Assembly: GCF_002855495.1 (NCBI RefSeq)
Contig: NZ_PKRO01000004.1
Coordinates: 62,001-126,000 of the forward strand
Reading direction: 5' to 3'
From: Porphyrobacter sp. TH134
Lineage (GTDB): Bacteria; Pseudomonadota; Alphaproteobacteria; Sphingomonadales; Sphingomonadaceae
Length of the DNA stretch: 64,000 nt
Every line of letters begins with the position of its first letter. Position 1 is the stretch's first letter. The notes under the pieces were generated by a model, which saw nothing but the letters and a program-made list of their open reading frames with translations, was not told the origin of the DNA and did not search any database. The translations under genes and the position numbers were made by a program. Positions 57,461 through 64,000 of this stretch are shown piece by piece.

Positions 57461-58663
57461 ATGCGCATCGGCCTGATAGCCGCGCTGAAGCGCAGCGACG
57501 AGGGCGCACGGCGGGCAAACCTGCTGCTGGCGGGGCGCAGTGTCATCGGATGGCAAGCAGCCTTGTTGCAGGAACTTGGGGCCGAGCGGGTGCTGTGCCT
57601 GACCGACAGAACGCCGGCATCGGGCGAGATTCTGGCATTGCAGCATGCGCTTGAAGCCGGCGGTTGCGATTTTCACGCGCTCACCGGGTTTGCCGCGCTT
57701 GCCGCTTTGGTGCGCGCCGAAGACGATCTGGTGATTATCCAGGATGGGTTGGTGCCCGGCACGGATATGGCCAAATCGTTGTTCAATGCAGGGCCCGCGC
57801 TGCGCCGGGGTGTGGCGACGCTGGCTGCGGATCATCCGCTGGCCGCCGCGTACCCGGATGATTTCGAGCGGATCGACGCAGCAAGGCATTGGGCCGGCGT
57901 CTTGGTGATGCGCGGCGCCGCCGTACAGCAGATCGCTGACTTTCCAGCGGATTGCGATGCGATTTCGCTCCTGCTGCGGCTCGCCCTGCAGGCTGGGACA
58001 CCGTGCCGCGATCTTGGAGCGCGCGAACTGGTGACAGAACAATGGCTGTTGGCCAGCGATCTGCAGACTGTTGATCATTATCAGGCAGGATTGATGGCGC
58101 GCCTTGCCCCGCCTGCCGATGGGTGTGCGCCGTTCCATGCGCTTGCCGGGATGCTGGCGCGCGATCTTGTGACGCGCGGTCTGGAGCAAGGTGGCAAGGT
58201 GGCCGCTGGCGCCGGGCTGATCGTGCTGCTGGCGGCTATCACAGTCGCTGTGTTCGGCTTTCCGGCCATCGGGCTTGGGCTCGCGGCACTTGGCGCTTTT
58301 GGCGCTCAGGTCTCGCTGGCGCGGCTTGCGCTTGTCAGCCGCCTGCAAAATCGCCTGTCACCGGCACCTTCAGCAAAGCGGCTTGGTGGCGTCACTGACG
58401 GGTTGGTTGGTGTGACGTTATGGTGTTCATTGACCCCAGACCTGACCGGGCAGCCGCTTGCGGTGCTGGGCCTGCTGACCATCGGCCTTGCGCGGCTTGC
58501 AGCCCGGATGCGGCCTGCGCCTGTCGGCATCATTGCGTCAGACCGCGTCACCATTGCGCTCGTATGCTGCGGCGCGGCCAGTTTGGGCGTACTGCTCGAA
58601 GTGACGGCCTGTCTCGCCTTGGGGCTATTGACAGCTTTGCTACTGCGCACTTCCCCGGAATAA
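57461..58663 (+). CDS. Degenerate nucleotidyltransferase-like domain fused to a membrane domain
   Basis: A 400-residue protein. Residues 1-235 look like a GT-A/NTP-transferase fold: MRIGLIAALKRSDEGARRAN, then LAGRSVIGWQAALLQELGAE and DDLVIIQDGLVPG, the last a remnant of the metal-binding Asp motif. The usual glycine-rich LAAGxGxR loop is missing. Residues 247-395 hold about four hydrophobic segments without the CDP-alcohol phosphotransferase motif that a DIPP-synthase fusion would need. AAAGGGG precedes the ATG. Function unknown; it may be a catalytically altered sugar-nucleotide or inositol-phosphate type enzyme. Confidence 0.6.
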   Translation: MRIGLIAALKRSDEGARRANLLLAGRSVIGWQAALLQELGAERVLCLTDRTPASGEILALQHALEAGGCDFHALTGFAALAALVRAEDDLVIIQDGLVPGTDMAKSLFNAGPALRRGVATLAADHPLAAAYPDDFERIDAARHWAGVLVMRGAAVQQIADFPADCDAISLLLRLALQAGTPCRDLGARELVTEQWLLASDLQTVDHYQAGLMARLAPPADGCAPFHALAGMLARDLVTRGLEQGGKVAAGAGLIVLLAAITVAVFGFPAIGLGLAALGAFGAQVSLARLALVSRLQNRLSPAPSAKRLGGVTDGLVGVTLWCSLTPDLTGQPLAVLGLLTIGLARLAARMRPAPVGIIASDRVTIALVCCGAASLGVLLEVTACLALGLLTALLLRTSPE

Positions 58664-58664
58664 T

Positions 58665-58680
58665 CTAACCCGGCCTTAAC
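58665..58680. promoter_or_regulatory. Near-consensus CtrA box upstream of the helical protein and kinase genes
   Basis: CTAA at 58665-58668, seven bases, then TTAAC at 58676-58680: one mismatch to TTAA-N7-TTAAC. It starts one base after the stop of the upstream gene and lies 26 bases before the start at 58707, a place where a promoter is expected. Confidence 0.4.
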
Positions 58681-58706
58681 TATACGAATGTTATGGCCGC
58701 AGGAGC

Positions 58707-59633
58707 ATGGGCGAAGAGACGATTGACCTTGCCGCCGACAACGCTGTCGAGGCGATTGTGCGGGACGAGCTCGCGCGGGAAACCCGCGCGCTGAAGGCGG
58801 TTGTCCCAGTCTTGCGCCACCTGCTTGCCAGTGATGCCCATGCCTTGGTCAGCGACGCCATCTTGGCGCGGGTGAGAGGCATGATTACCGATCTTGCCGG
58901 GCAATTGCTGGCCGCCGAGGCTGGATATGACCCTGCCATCCGCAGCGGCGCCGTCAATCCTGCTGCCGTTGATCAACTGGCCCAGACACTGATGGCGCAA
59001 GAGGCGTTGCTGCGCTTTTGCCACGCTTTGGCGGCGGAATATCTCATTGCCGAGCGATTGCAGCAGCGCCATGCCATCGATCCGGTGCTCAGCCCCTTGT
59101 TACAGGAACTGATTGCCTCCGACGATCCGGGCATTGCTGGCCTTGCGATGAGCACGCTCGCCGCGCAGTCCCGTTTTATCCAGAGCCAGCGGCGAATGGA
59201 GCTGGCGCTAGGCGAGCTTCCGGCCGAGCTTTTTCACGGCCTCGCCGCACGGGTTGACAACAGCGCGGGTCTGGCCCGCTTGCAGGCCGATTATGACGAG
59301 GCGAGGGGGCGGTTGGGCTTGCTCGCCCGTCTGGTTGCTTCCATGCGGCGCGGCATGGTTGCCGCCCTGGGCCTCGATCATGCCGGGCTCGCTCTGTTTG
59401 CCAGCGCGCTTGATGCGAGCACGCGCTGCGGGCGGGATGATGCCGTGCTGGCCTGTCATGAAGGCCAGAGCATGCGCCTCGCCTTGCTGCTGCGCGTCAG
59501 CGGCCTGAGCGATCCTGCCATCGGGCGTCAGCTGGTGCTGGTCGATCCAGCCGGCCAGCTGCCACTTGCGCATGGTCAGCTTGCCGCAGACCGTGCCGCT
59601 GCGCTGCTTGCCTCGCACGATAGCTTGCAATGA
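58707..59633 (+). CDS. All-helical protein of unknown function, coupled to the kinase
   Basis: A 308-residue protein with almost only helical, Ala/Leu-rich sequence: AVEAIVRDELARETRALKAV, LLQELIASDDPGIAGLAMST and similar repeats reminiscent of HEAT-like packing. No TM, signal or catalytic motif is seen. AGGAG ends one base before the ATG, which is tight; GTG codons downstream could be alternatives. Its stop overlaps the kinase ATG (ATGA), so it is probably a partner or regulator of the kinase. I do not recognise the family; a DUF2336-like relation is possible but unproven. Confidence 0.65.
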   Translation: MGEETIDLAADNAVEAIVRDELARETRALKAVVPVLRHLLASDAHALVSDAILARVRGMITDLAGQLLAAEAGYDPAIRSGAVNPAAVDQLAQTLMAQEALLRFCHALAAEYLIAERLQQRHAIDPVLSPLLQELIASDDPGIAGLAMSTLAAQSRFIQSQRRMELALGELPAELFHGLAARVDNSAGLARLQADYDEARGRLGLLARLVASMRRGMVAALGLDHAGLALFASALDASTRCGRDDAVLACHEGQSMRLALLLRVSGLSDPAIGRQLVLVDPAGQLPLAHGQLAADRAAALLASHDSLQ

Positions 59634-61039
59634 ATACGATGGACCGCACCGACAGCCTGCTCGGTACCTATGTGCTGACCGACGCGCGGGACCGGCTGCT
59701 CAGTGCCGATGCGCCGTTGGCCGAGTTGCAGGAACGCTGCGGCGGTGATCTGCCCGGAACGCTGGCGATCCCTGAACTGTTGGCGCTGGTGCAACAGGCC
59801 CGGCGCATGGGTCTCAAGATCGCGCGCAGCTTCAGCGCCTTTGACGGAGAGGCCGAAGTTACCGGCTTTGCCCGCATCCATCCGTTGGGCGAGCATGACG
59901 GCGGCGGCTGCGAGGTGTTGGTCGAAAACTGGCAGCGAAGCCCGCTTGTCCAGCCCAGCACGCGCGAATTTGCTGCCCGGCTCGACGCGATCGACCGGGC
60001 CACCGCCGAAGTCAGCGCGCGGCTTGATGCCCGCCAGCAACTCCAGGTGCTCAGCACCAGCGCGCCCGATGCTGCAGCGCTTCAGGTTGCCGCTCTGGCC
60101 GCGCATGGGACAGTGTGGAGCGCCTTGGTCGAATTGACCGGCATAACCCACCACCAGCCGCTGCACTGGCGCTTGCTGGACGGGGCTGCCTGCCGGTTTG
60201 CCGGATCGCAGCGGCATTGGCGCGTGCGGCTGATCCCGCTGGGGCCAGATGAACAAAACCCCTCGGGCTTCGAACTGCTGTTGATCGCCGATGAGCCGAT
60301 GGCGGAAGAGACCCCGCCCGATCACGCTGAACCGGCTGCTGCCGAGGCCTCACCTGCGCGGCTTGTCGGCATGTCGCTCACGCCAGTACTCCGCAAGCCG
60401 GTTGCGCGGATTATTGCCAATGCCGAGACGATCCATGCCCGTCTCGCTGGCCCCTTGCGCGAAGAATACAGCGAATATGCCGGAACCATCGCCAGCGCAG
60501 GTCAGCATCTGGCCGCGATGCTGGACGATCTGGCTGACCTCGAAGTGGTCGAGACGCCGGGCTTTGCAACCGCGCGCGAACCCGTCGATCTGGCTGACGC
60601 TGCCGCGCGGGCGGCGGGCATTCTCGGAGTGCGAGCACAAAATCGTGACACCGTGCTGCGGCTCGAGGGCGTTCGCGGGGCGGCGGTGGCCAATGCCGAA
60701 TTCCGCCGCGTCTTGCAGATCCTTATCAACCTGATCGGTAATGCCATCGCCTATTCCCCTGCGGCCAGCACGGTGACCATTGCGGCGCATGGGGCAACCG
60801 CGGGGCGGGTGGCCGTTACGGTCGCTGATGAGGGGCCGGGCATAACGCCTGAGCAACGCACCCGCATTTTCGACAAGGGCGAGCGTCTGGGCCGCGATAG
60901 TGATGGCGGGCGAGACAGCGGTTCGGGCCTTGGCCTCTATATCTCGCGCCGTCTGGCCGAAGCCATGGACGGGAGTCTGACGGTCGAAAGCGCCCCGGGC
61001 GGCGGGGCCCTGTTCCGGCTTGAATTGCCGGCCGGCTGA
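59630..61039 (+). CDS. Histidine kinase-like protein lacking the H-box histidine
   Basis: A 469-residue soluble protein. N-terminal residues 1-220 contain PAS-like sequence (LLGTYVLTDARDRLLSADAP; LHWRLLDGAACRF). The DHp region at 245-305 matches PdhS/DivJ-type kinases (SEYAGTIASAGQHLAAMLDD), but the H-box reads TPVLRKPV, with Pro252 where His should be. The ATPase domain is intact: N-box LINLIGNAIAYSP (N371), G1 DEGPGI, F-box RIFDKGER, G2 GSGLGLYISRRLAEAM. So ATP binding is likely, but autophosphorylation on the usual His is not. There is no receiver domain or response regulator in the window. The ATG overlaps the upstream stop. Confidence 0.8.
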   Translation: MNTMDRTDSLLGTYVLTDARDRLLSADAPLAELQERCGGDLPGTLAIPELLALVQQARRMGLKIARSFSAFDGEAEVTGFARIHPLGEHDGGGCEVLVENWQRSPLVQPSTREFAARLDAIDRATAEVSARLDARQQLQVLSTSAPDAAALQVAALAAHGTVWSALVELTGITHHQPLHWRLLDGAACRFAGSQRHWRVRLIPLGPDEQNPSGFELLLIADEPMAEETPPDHAEPAAAEASPARLVGMSLTPVLRKPVARIIANAETIHARLAGPLREEYSEYAGTIASAGQHLAAMLDDLADLEVVETPGFATAREPVDLADAAARAAGILGVRAQNRDTVLRLEGVRGAAVANAEFRRVLQILINLIGNAIAYSPAASTVTIAAHGATAGRVAVTVADEGPGITPEQRTRIFDKGERLGRDSDGGRDSGSGLGLYISRRLAEAMDGSLTVESAPGGGALFRLELPAG

Positions 61040-61076
61040 GGCACCTGGGTACCCTACTGCAACTGCAAAAAACGCG

Positions 61077-61271
61077 TCATTTGCTGCTGCGGTACCGAAC
61101 TAGTCCAATAATCGCTGCGCCTGCAGCTGACAGGGCAAGACCGCGCAGCACCCAGTCGCCTTGCCCCAGCATGAAACTATCCGCAGGCCAGCCGAGCAAT
61201 CCGGCGCCCTGCAGGGCCCAGATGATGCCCAGCGCAATCAGGAACAGGCCTGCTGCGCGGAGCATCATCAT
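61077..61271 (-). CDS. Small two-TM membrane protein
   Basis: A 64-residue protein starting MMMLRAAGLFLIALGIIWAL, with a second hydrophobic segment (GLALSAAGAAIIGLVRY). The GLLGWPADSFMLGQGDWVLRG loop type is common in small alphaproteobacterial proteins of unknown role (cited here as a 20-residue stretch plus one). It follows gltA on the same strand after 15 bases. Confidence 0.7.
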   Translation of the reverse strand: MMMLRAAGLFLIALGIIWALQGAGLLGWPADSFMLGQGDWVLRGLALSAAGAAIIGLVRYRSSK

Positions 61272-61286
61272 GGGAATGGCTGCCGC

Positions 61287-62573
61287 TTAACGCTTGCCCA
61301 GCGGCACGTAATCGCGCTGTGTCGGGCCGGTGTAGAGCTGGCGCGGGCGACCGATCTTCTGGCCGGGATCGCTGATCATCTCGTTCCACTGTGCCACCCA
61401 GCCCACGGTGCGGGCCAGCGCGAACAGCGCGGTGAACATGGTGGTCGGGAAGCCGATCGCCGACAGGATGATGCCCGAATAAAAATCGACGTTCGGGAAC
61501 AGCTTCTTCTCTATGAAGTACGGATCGTTGAGCGCGATTTCTTCAAGCTGCAAGGCGGTCTCGAACAGCGGATCGGTCACCTTCAGGGCCTCGAACACTT
61601 CGCGCACGGTCTTCTGCATCACCGTGGCGCGCGGATCGTAGTTCTTGTAGACCCGGTGACCGAAGCCCATCAGGCGGAACGGATCGTTCTTGTCCTTGGC
61701 GCGCTCGATGTAATGCGGGATCTTGTCCGGGGTGCCGATCTCACGGAGCATGTTGAGCGCCGCTTCGTTCGCACCGCCATGCGCCGGGCCCCACAAGCAG
61801 GCAATGCCAGCCGCGATGCAGGCAAACGGGTTCGCGCCCGAAGAGCCGGCAAGCCGTACAGTCGAGGTCGACGCGTTCTGTTCGTGATCGGCATGCAGGA
61901 TGAAGATCCGGTCCAGCGCGCGTTCGACCACCGGGTTCACCACATAGGGCTCAGCCGGCACGCCGAAGGTCATGCGCAGGAAATTGCCGGTGTAGCTCAG
62001 CGAGTTATCAGGATAGATAAAGGGCTGACCGACCGAGTACTTGTAGGCCATAGCCGCGATCGTCGGCATCTTGGCAATCAGGCGGTGCGAGGCGATCATC
62101 CGCTGCTGCGGATCGGCAATATCGGTGCTGTCGTGATAAAATGCCGAGAGCGCGCCGACCACGCCGCACATCACCGCCATCGGGTGAGCATCGCGGCGGA
62201 ACCCGCGATAGAAGGTCATCAGCTGCTCGTGCAGCATCGTGTGGCGGGTGATGGTGTAGCTGAAATCGTCCAGTTCTGCCTTGCTCGGCAGTTCGCCGTT
62301 GAGCAACAGGTAGCTGACTTCCATGAAGCTGGAATCTTCCGCCAGCTGTCCGATCGGATAGCCGCGGTGCAACAATACGCCCTCATCGCCATCGATATAG
62401 GTCAGTGCGCTTTCGCACGATGCGGTCGACGTGAAGCCGGGGTCGAAAGTGAAGGCACCCGTCTGGGCATAGAGCTTGCGGATGTCGATAACATCCGGGC
62501 CGGTGCTGCCCTCCAGCACGGAATAGTCGAAGGATTTACCCCCGAGTTCGAGTTTCGCCAGCTTGTCTGCCAC
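61287..62573 (-). CDS. gltA: Citrate synthase
   Basis: A 428-residue type II (hexameric) citrate synthase. It condenses acetyl-CoA and oxaloacetate in the TCA cycle. Catalytic residues are in [34 protein letters not shown] and [16 protein letters not shown]. The start is GTG 62573 (product [14 protein letters not shown]), with AGGAGA six bases upstream; the open frame extends further but without family similarity. It lies 43 bases downstream of gltX. Confidence 0.96.
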   Translation of the reverse strand: MADKLAKLELGGKSFDYSVLEGSTGPDVIDIRKLYAQTGAFTFDPGFTSTASCESALTYIDGDEGVLLHRGYPIGQLAEDSSFMEVSYLLLNGELPSKAELDDFSYTITRHTMLHEQLMTFYRGFRRDAHPMAVMCGVVGALSAFYHDSTDIADPQQRMIASHRLIAKMPTIAAMAYKYSVGQPFIYPDNSLSYTGNFLRMTFGVPAEPYVVNPVVERALDRIFILHADHEQNASTSTVRLAGSSGANPFACIAAGIACLWGPAHGGANEAALNMLREIGTPDKIPHYIERAKDKNDPFRLMGFGHRVYKNYDPRATVMQKTVREVFEALKVTDPLFETALQLEEIALNDPYFIEKKLFPNVDFYSGIILSAIGFPTTMFTALFALARTVGWVAQWNEMISDPGQKIGRPRQLYTGPTQRDYVPLGKR

Positions 62574-62616
62574 GATGATTCTCCTGTCCAAGTTTTCTGC
62601 CCCCGCAGCGGCGCGG

Positions 62617-64000
62617 CTATGCAGCCTGTGCGTCGAGCCGAGCGAGAGCTTCGTCCCGGCCCAGAAGGACCAGAACGTCAAAGATACCGGGTGAGGTGGT
62701 CGTCCCGGTGAGCGCCGCGCGCATCGGCTGCGCCAGCTTGCCAAGTCCCAATCCCAGCTCCTCGGCGAGCGATTTCGTAGTGGCTTCGAGCGCCTCGCTT
62801 GTCCAGTCGTTTTCCGCCTGAAGCGCCCCGTGGATCTTGCGTAGAATCGAACGCGCGTCGCCTTCGAGCAGGCTTGCGGCTTTCTCGGTCATTTCCAGCG
62901 GATGCTTTGCGAACAAGAAGCCAGCACCGTCAGCCACTTCATCGAGGTTCTTGGCACGCACTTTGAGCACCGGCATGGCGCGGGTCAGCAGGTCCACGTC
63001 AGCTGCCTCGCCGATGCGCGCCGCCACCAACGCGGCCAGGCGCGCATCATCGGCCTCGCGCAGATAATGGCCGTTGAGGTTCTCGAGCTTCTTCATATCG
63101 AACCGCGACGGGCTCTTGCCGACGCCTGCCAGATCGAACAGCTGGGTCGCTTCTTCGCGGGTGATCTCCTCGCGGTCGCCGTGACCCCAGCCCAGCCGCA
63201 GCAGATAGTTGAACAGCGCTTCGGGCAGGATCCCGAATTCGTCGCGATAAGCCTCAACCCCGAGCGCGCCGTGGCGCTTGGACAGCTTGGCACCGTCGCT
63301 GCCGTGAATCAGCGGGATATGGGCGTAGACGGGATCGGGCCAGCCGCCCTCGATTTCGTTCATCGCCCGGATAATCGGCAGCTGGCGGAAAGCATTGTTG
63401 AGGTGATCGTCGCCGCGGATCACATGGGTCACGCCCATGTCGTGATCGTCCACCACCACCGCGAGCATATAGGTCGGCGTGCCATCGGCGCGCAGAATGA
63501 TGTAATCGTCGATTTCCTCATTCTTCACCGTGACCGCGCCCTGCACCTGATCGTGAATGGTCACTTCGCCCTCGGTGGGGGTCTTGAGGCGGATGGTGAA
63601 GGGCGCGCCTTCGGGGGCCTCGGCAGGATCGCGGTCGCGCCAGCGCCCGTCATAGCGCAGCGGCTTTTTGTTGGCCCGCTGTTCGGCGCGCATCGCTTCG
63701 AGTTCTTCGGCCGTGGCAAAGCACTTGTAGGCGTGGCCAGCGTTCAGCAGCTGCCAGGCGACCTCGGCATGGCGCTCGGCCCGGTCGGATTGGAACACCG
63801 GGGGGGCATCGTAATCCAGACCCAGCCAGGCGAGTCCTTCGATGATTGCATCGATCGCATCCTGGGTAGAACGCTTGGCGTCGGTATCCTCGATCCTGAG
63901 CAGTGTCCGGCCGCCATGGTGGCGGGCATAAAGCCAGTTGAACAGCGCCGTGCGGGCGCCGCCGATATGCAAGTAACCCGTGGGCGACGGGGCGAAGCGG
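62617..64000 (-). CDS. gltX: Glutamyl-tRNA synthetase, 5' end outside the window
   Basis: At least 460 residues of a class I aminoacyl-tRNA synthetase that charges tRNA-Glu. The first visible residues are [19 protein letters not shown], which contains the HIGH-type motif; [16 protein letters not shown] holds the KMSKS-type motif. Only the first few residues and the start codon are missing past 64000. The C-terminus ([10 protein letters not shown]) is complete. It is upstream of gltA on the same strand. Confidence 0.96.
   Translation of the reverse strand, partial: RFAPSPTGYLHIGGARTALFNWLYARHHGGRTLLRIEDTDAKRSTQDAIDAIIEGLAWLGLDYDAPPVFQSDRAERHAEVAWQLLNAGHAYKCFATAEELEAMRAEQRANKKPLRYDGRWRDRDPAEAPEGAPFTIRLKTPTEGEVTIHDQVQGAVTVKNEEIDDYIILRADGTPTYMLAVVVDDHDMGVTHVIRGDDHLNNAFRQLPIIRAMNEIEGGWPDPVYAHIPLIHGSDGAKLSKRHGALGVEAYRDEFGILPEALFNYLLRLGWGHGDREEITREEATQLFDLAGVGKSPSRFDMKKLENLNGHYLREADDARLAALVAARIGEAADVDLLTRAMPVLKVRAKNLDEVADGAGFLFAKHPLEMTEKAASLLEGDARSILRKIHGALQAENDWTSEALEATTKSLAEELGLGLGKLAQPMRAALTGTTTSPGIFDVLVLLGRDEALARLDAQAA

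Noticed and set aside
57461..58663. Possible bifunctional inositol-phosphate cytidylyltransferase/DIPP synthase
   Set aside because: The CDP-alcohol phosphotransferase motif and the N-terminal glycine loop are both missing, so the name cannot be supported.

Overview
The window is GC-rich, densely coding DNA from an alphaproteobacterium. It carries an exosortase A (XrtA/PEP-CTERM) exopolysaccharide locus, a 14-subunit nuo operon that continues into birA, coaX, RNase J and a DUF1467 gene, an RNase E with a long insert in its S1 domain, and possible CtrA-like sites. Together these suggest Sphingomonadales, probably Erythrobacteraceae. That placement is inference from gene content and order; no 16S or tRNA gene is present.

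Region by region. Positions 1-15494 hold the XrtA locus: a partial divergent gene, then an acyl-CoA ligase, PLP decarboxylase, Wza-type export lipoprotein, chain-length regulator, tyrosine autokinase, outer-membrane beta-barrel, ExeA-like ATPase, polysaccharide deacetylase, FemAB-like protein, glycosyltransferase, exosortase A and amidotransferase. They are tightly packed and probably make and export an envelope polysaccharide and process PEP-CTERM proteins; no PEP-CTERM substrate is visible here. Positions 15500-34952 are housekeeping and metabolic genes: zapE, a thioesterase, sdhB, an SDR, methyltransferases, rne, a cell-wall amidase, PBP1A, a periplasmic peroxiredoxin, prfB, a nitronate monooxygenase, a 2-hydroxyacid dehydrogenase, an SH3 protein, a thiolase and a coniferyl-aldehyde-type dehydrogenase.

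Positions 35078-50910 are nuoA to nuoN in canonical order with four extra genes inserted: an NTF2-like gene after nuoD, two tiny membrane-protein genes between nuoE and nuoF, and an AT-richer unknown gene between nuoH and nuoI. A long hairpin separates nuoI from nuoJ. birA, coaX, rnj and DUF1467 follow; an 11-G tract sits just before the rnj stop codon.

Positions 54413-61039 are the least explained part. They encode an 849-residue two-TM coiled-coil protein, divergent from a small Hpt-like protein whose phospho-acceptor His is Met, a degenerate nucleotidyltransferase-like domain fused to a membrane domain, an all-helical protein, and a histidine kinase with an intact ATPase domain but Pro in place of the H-box His. 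Two near-consensus CtrA boxes (TTAA-N7-TTAAC, one mismatch each) lie in the promoter regions of this block. I propose it as a candidate cell-cycle or polarity signalling module built from pseudo-phosphotransfer proteins. The right end (61077-64000) holds a small membrane protein, gltA and the 3' part of gltX. No CRISPR, prophage, intact insertion sequence, rRNA or tRNA gene was seen.
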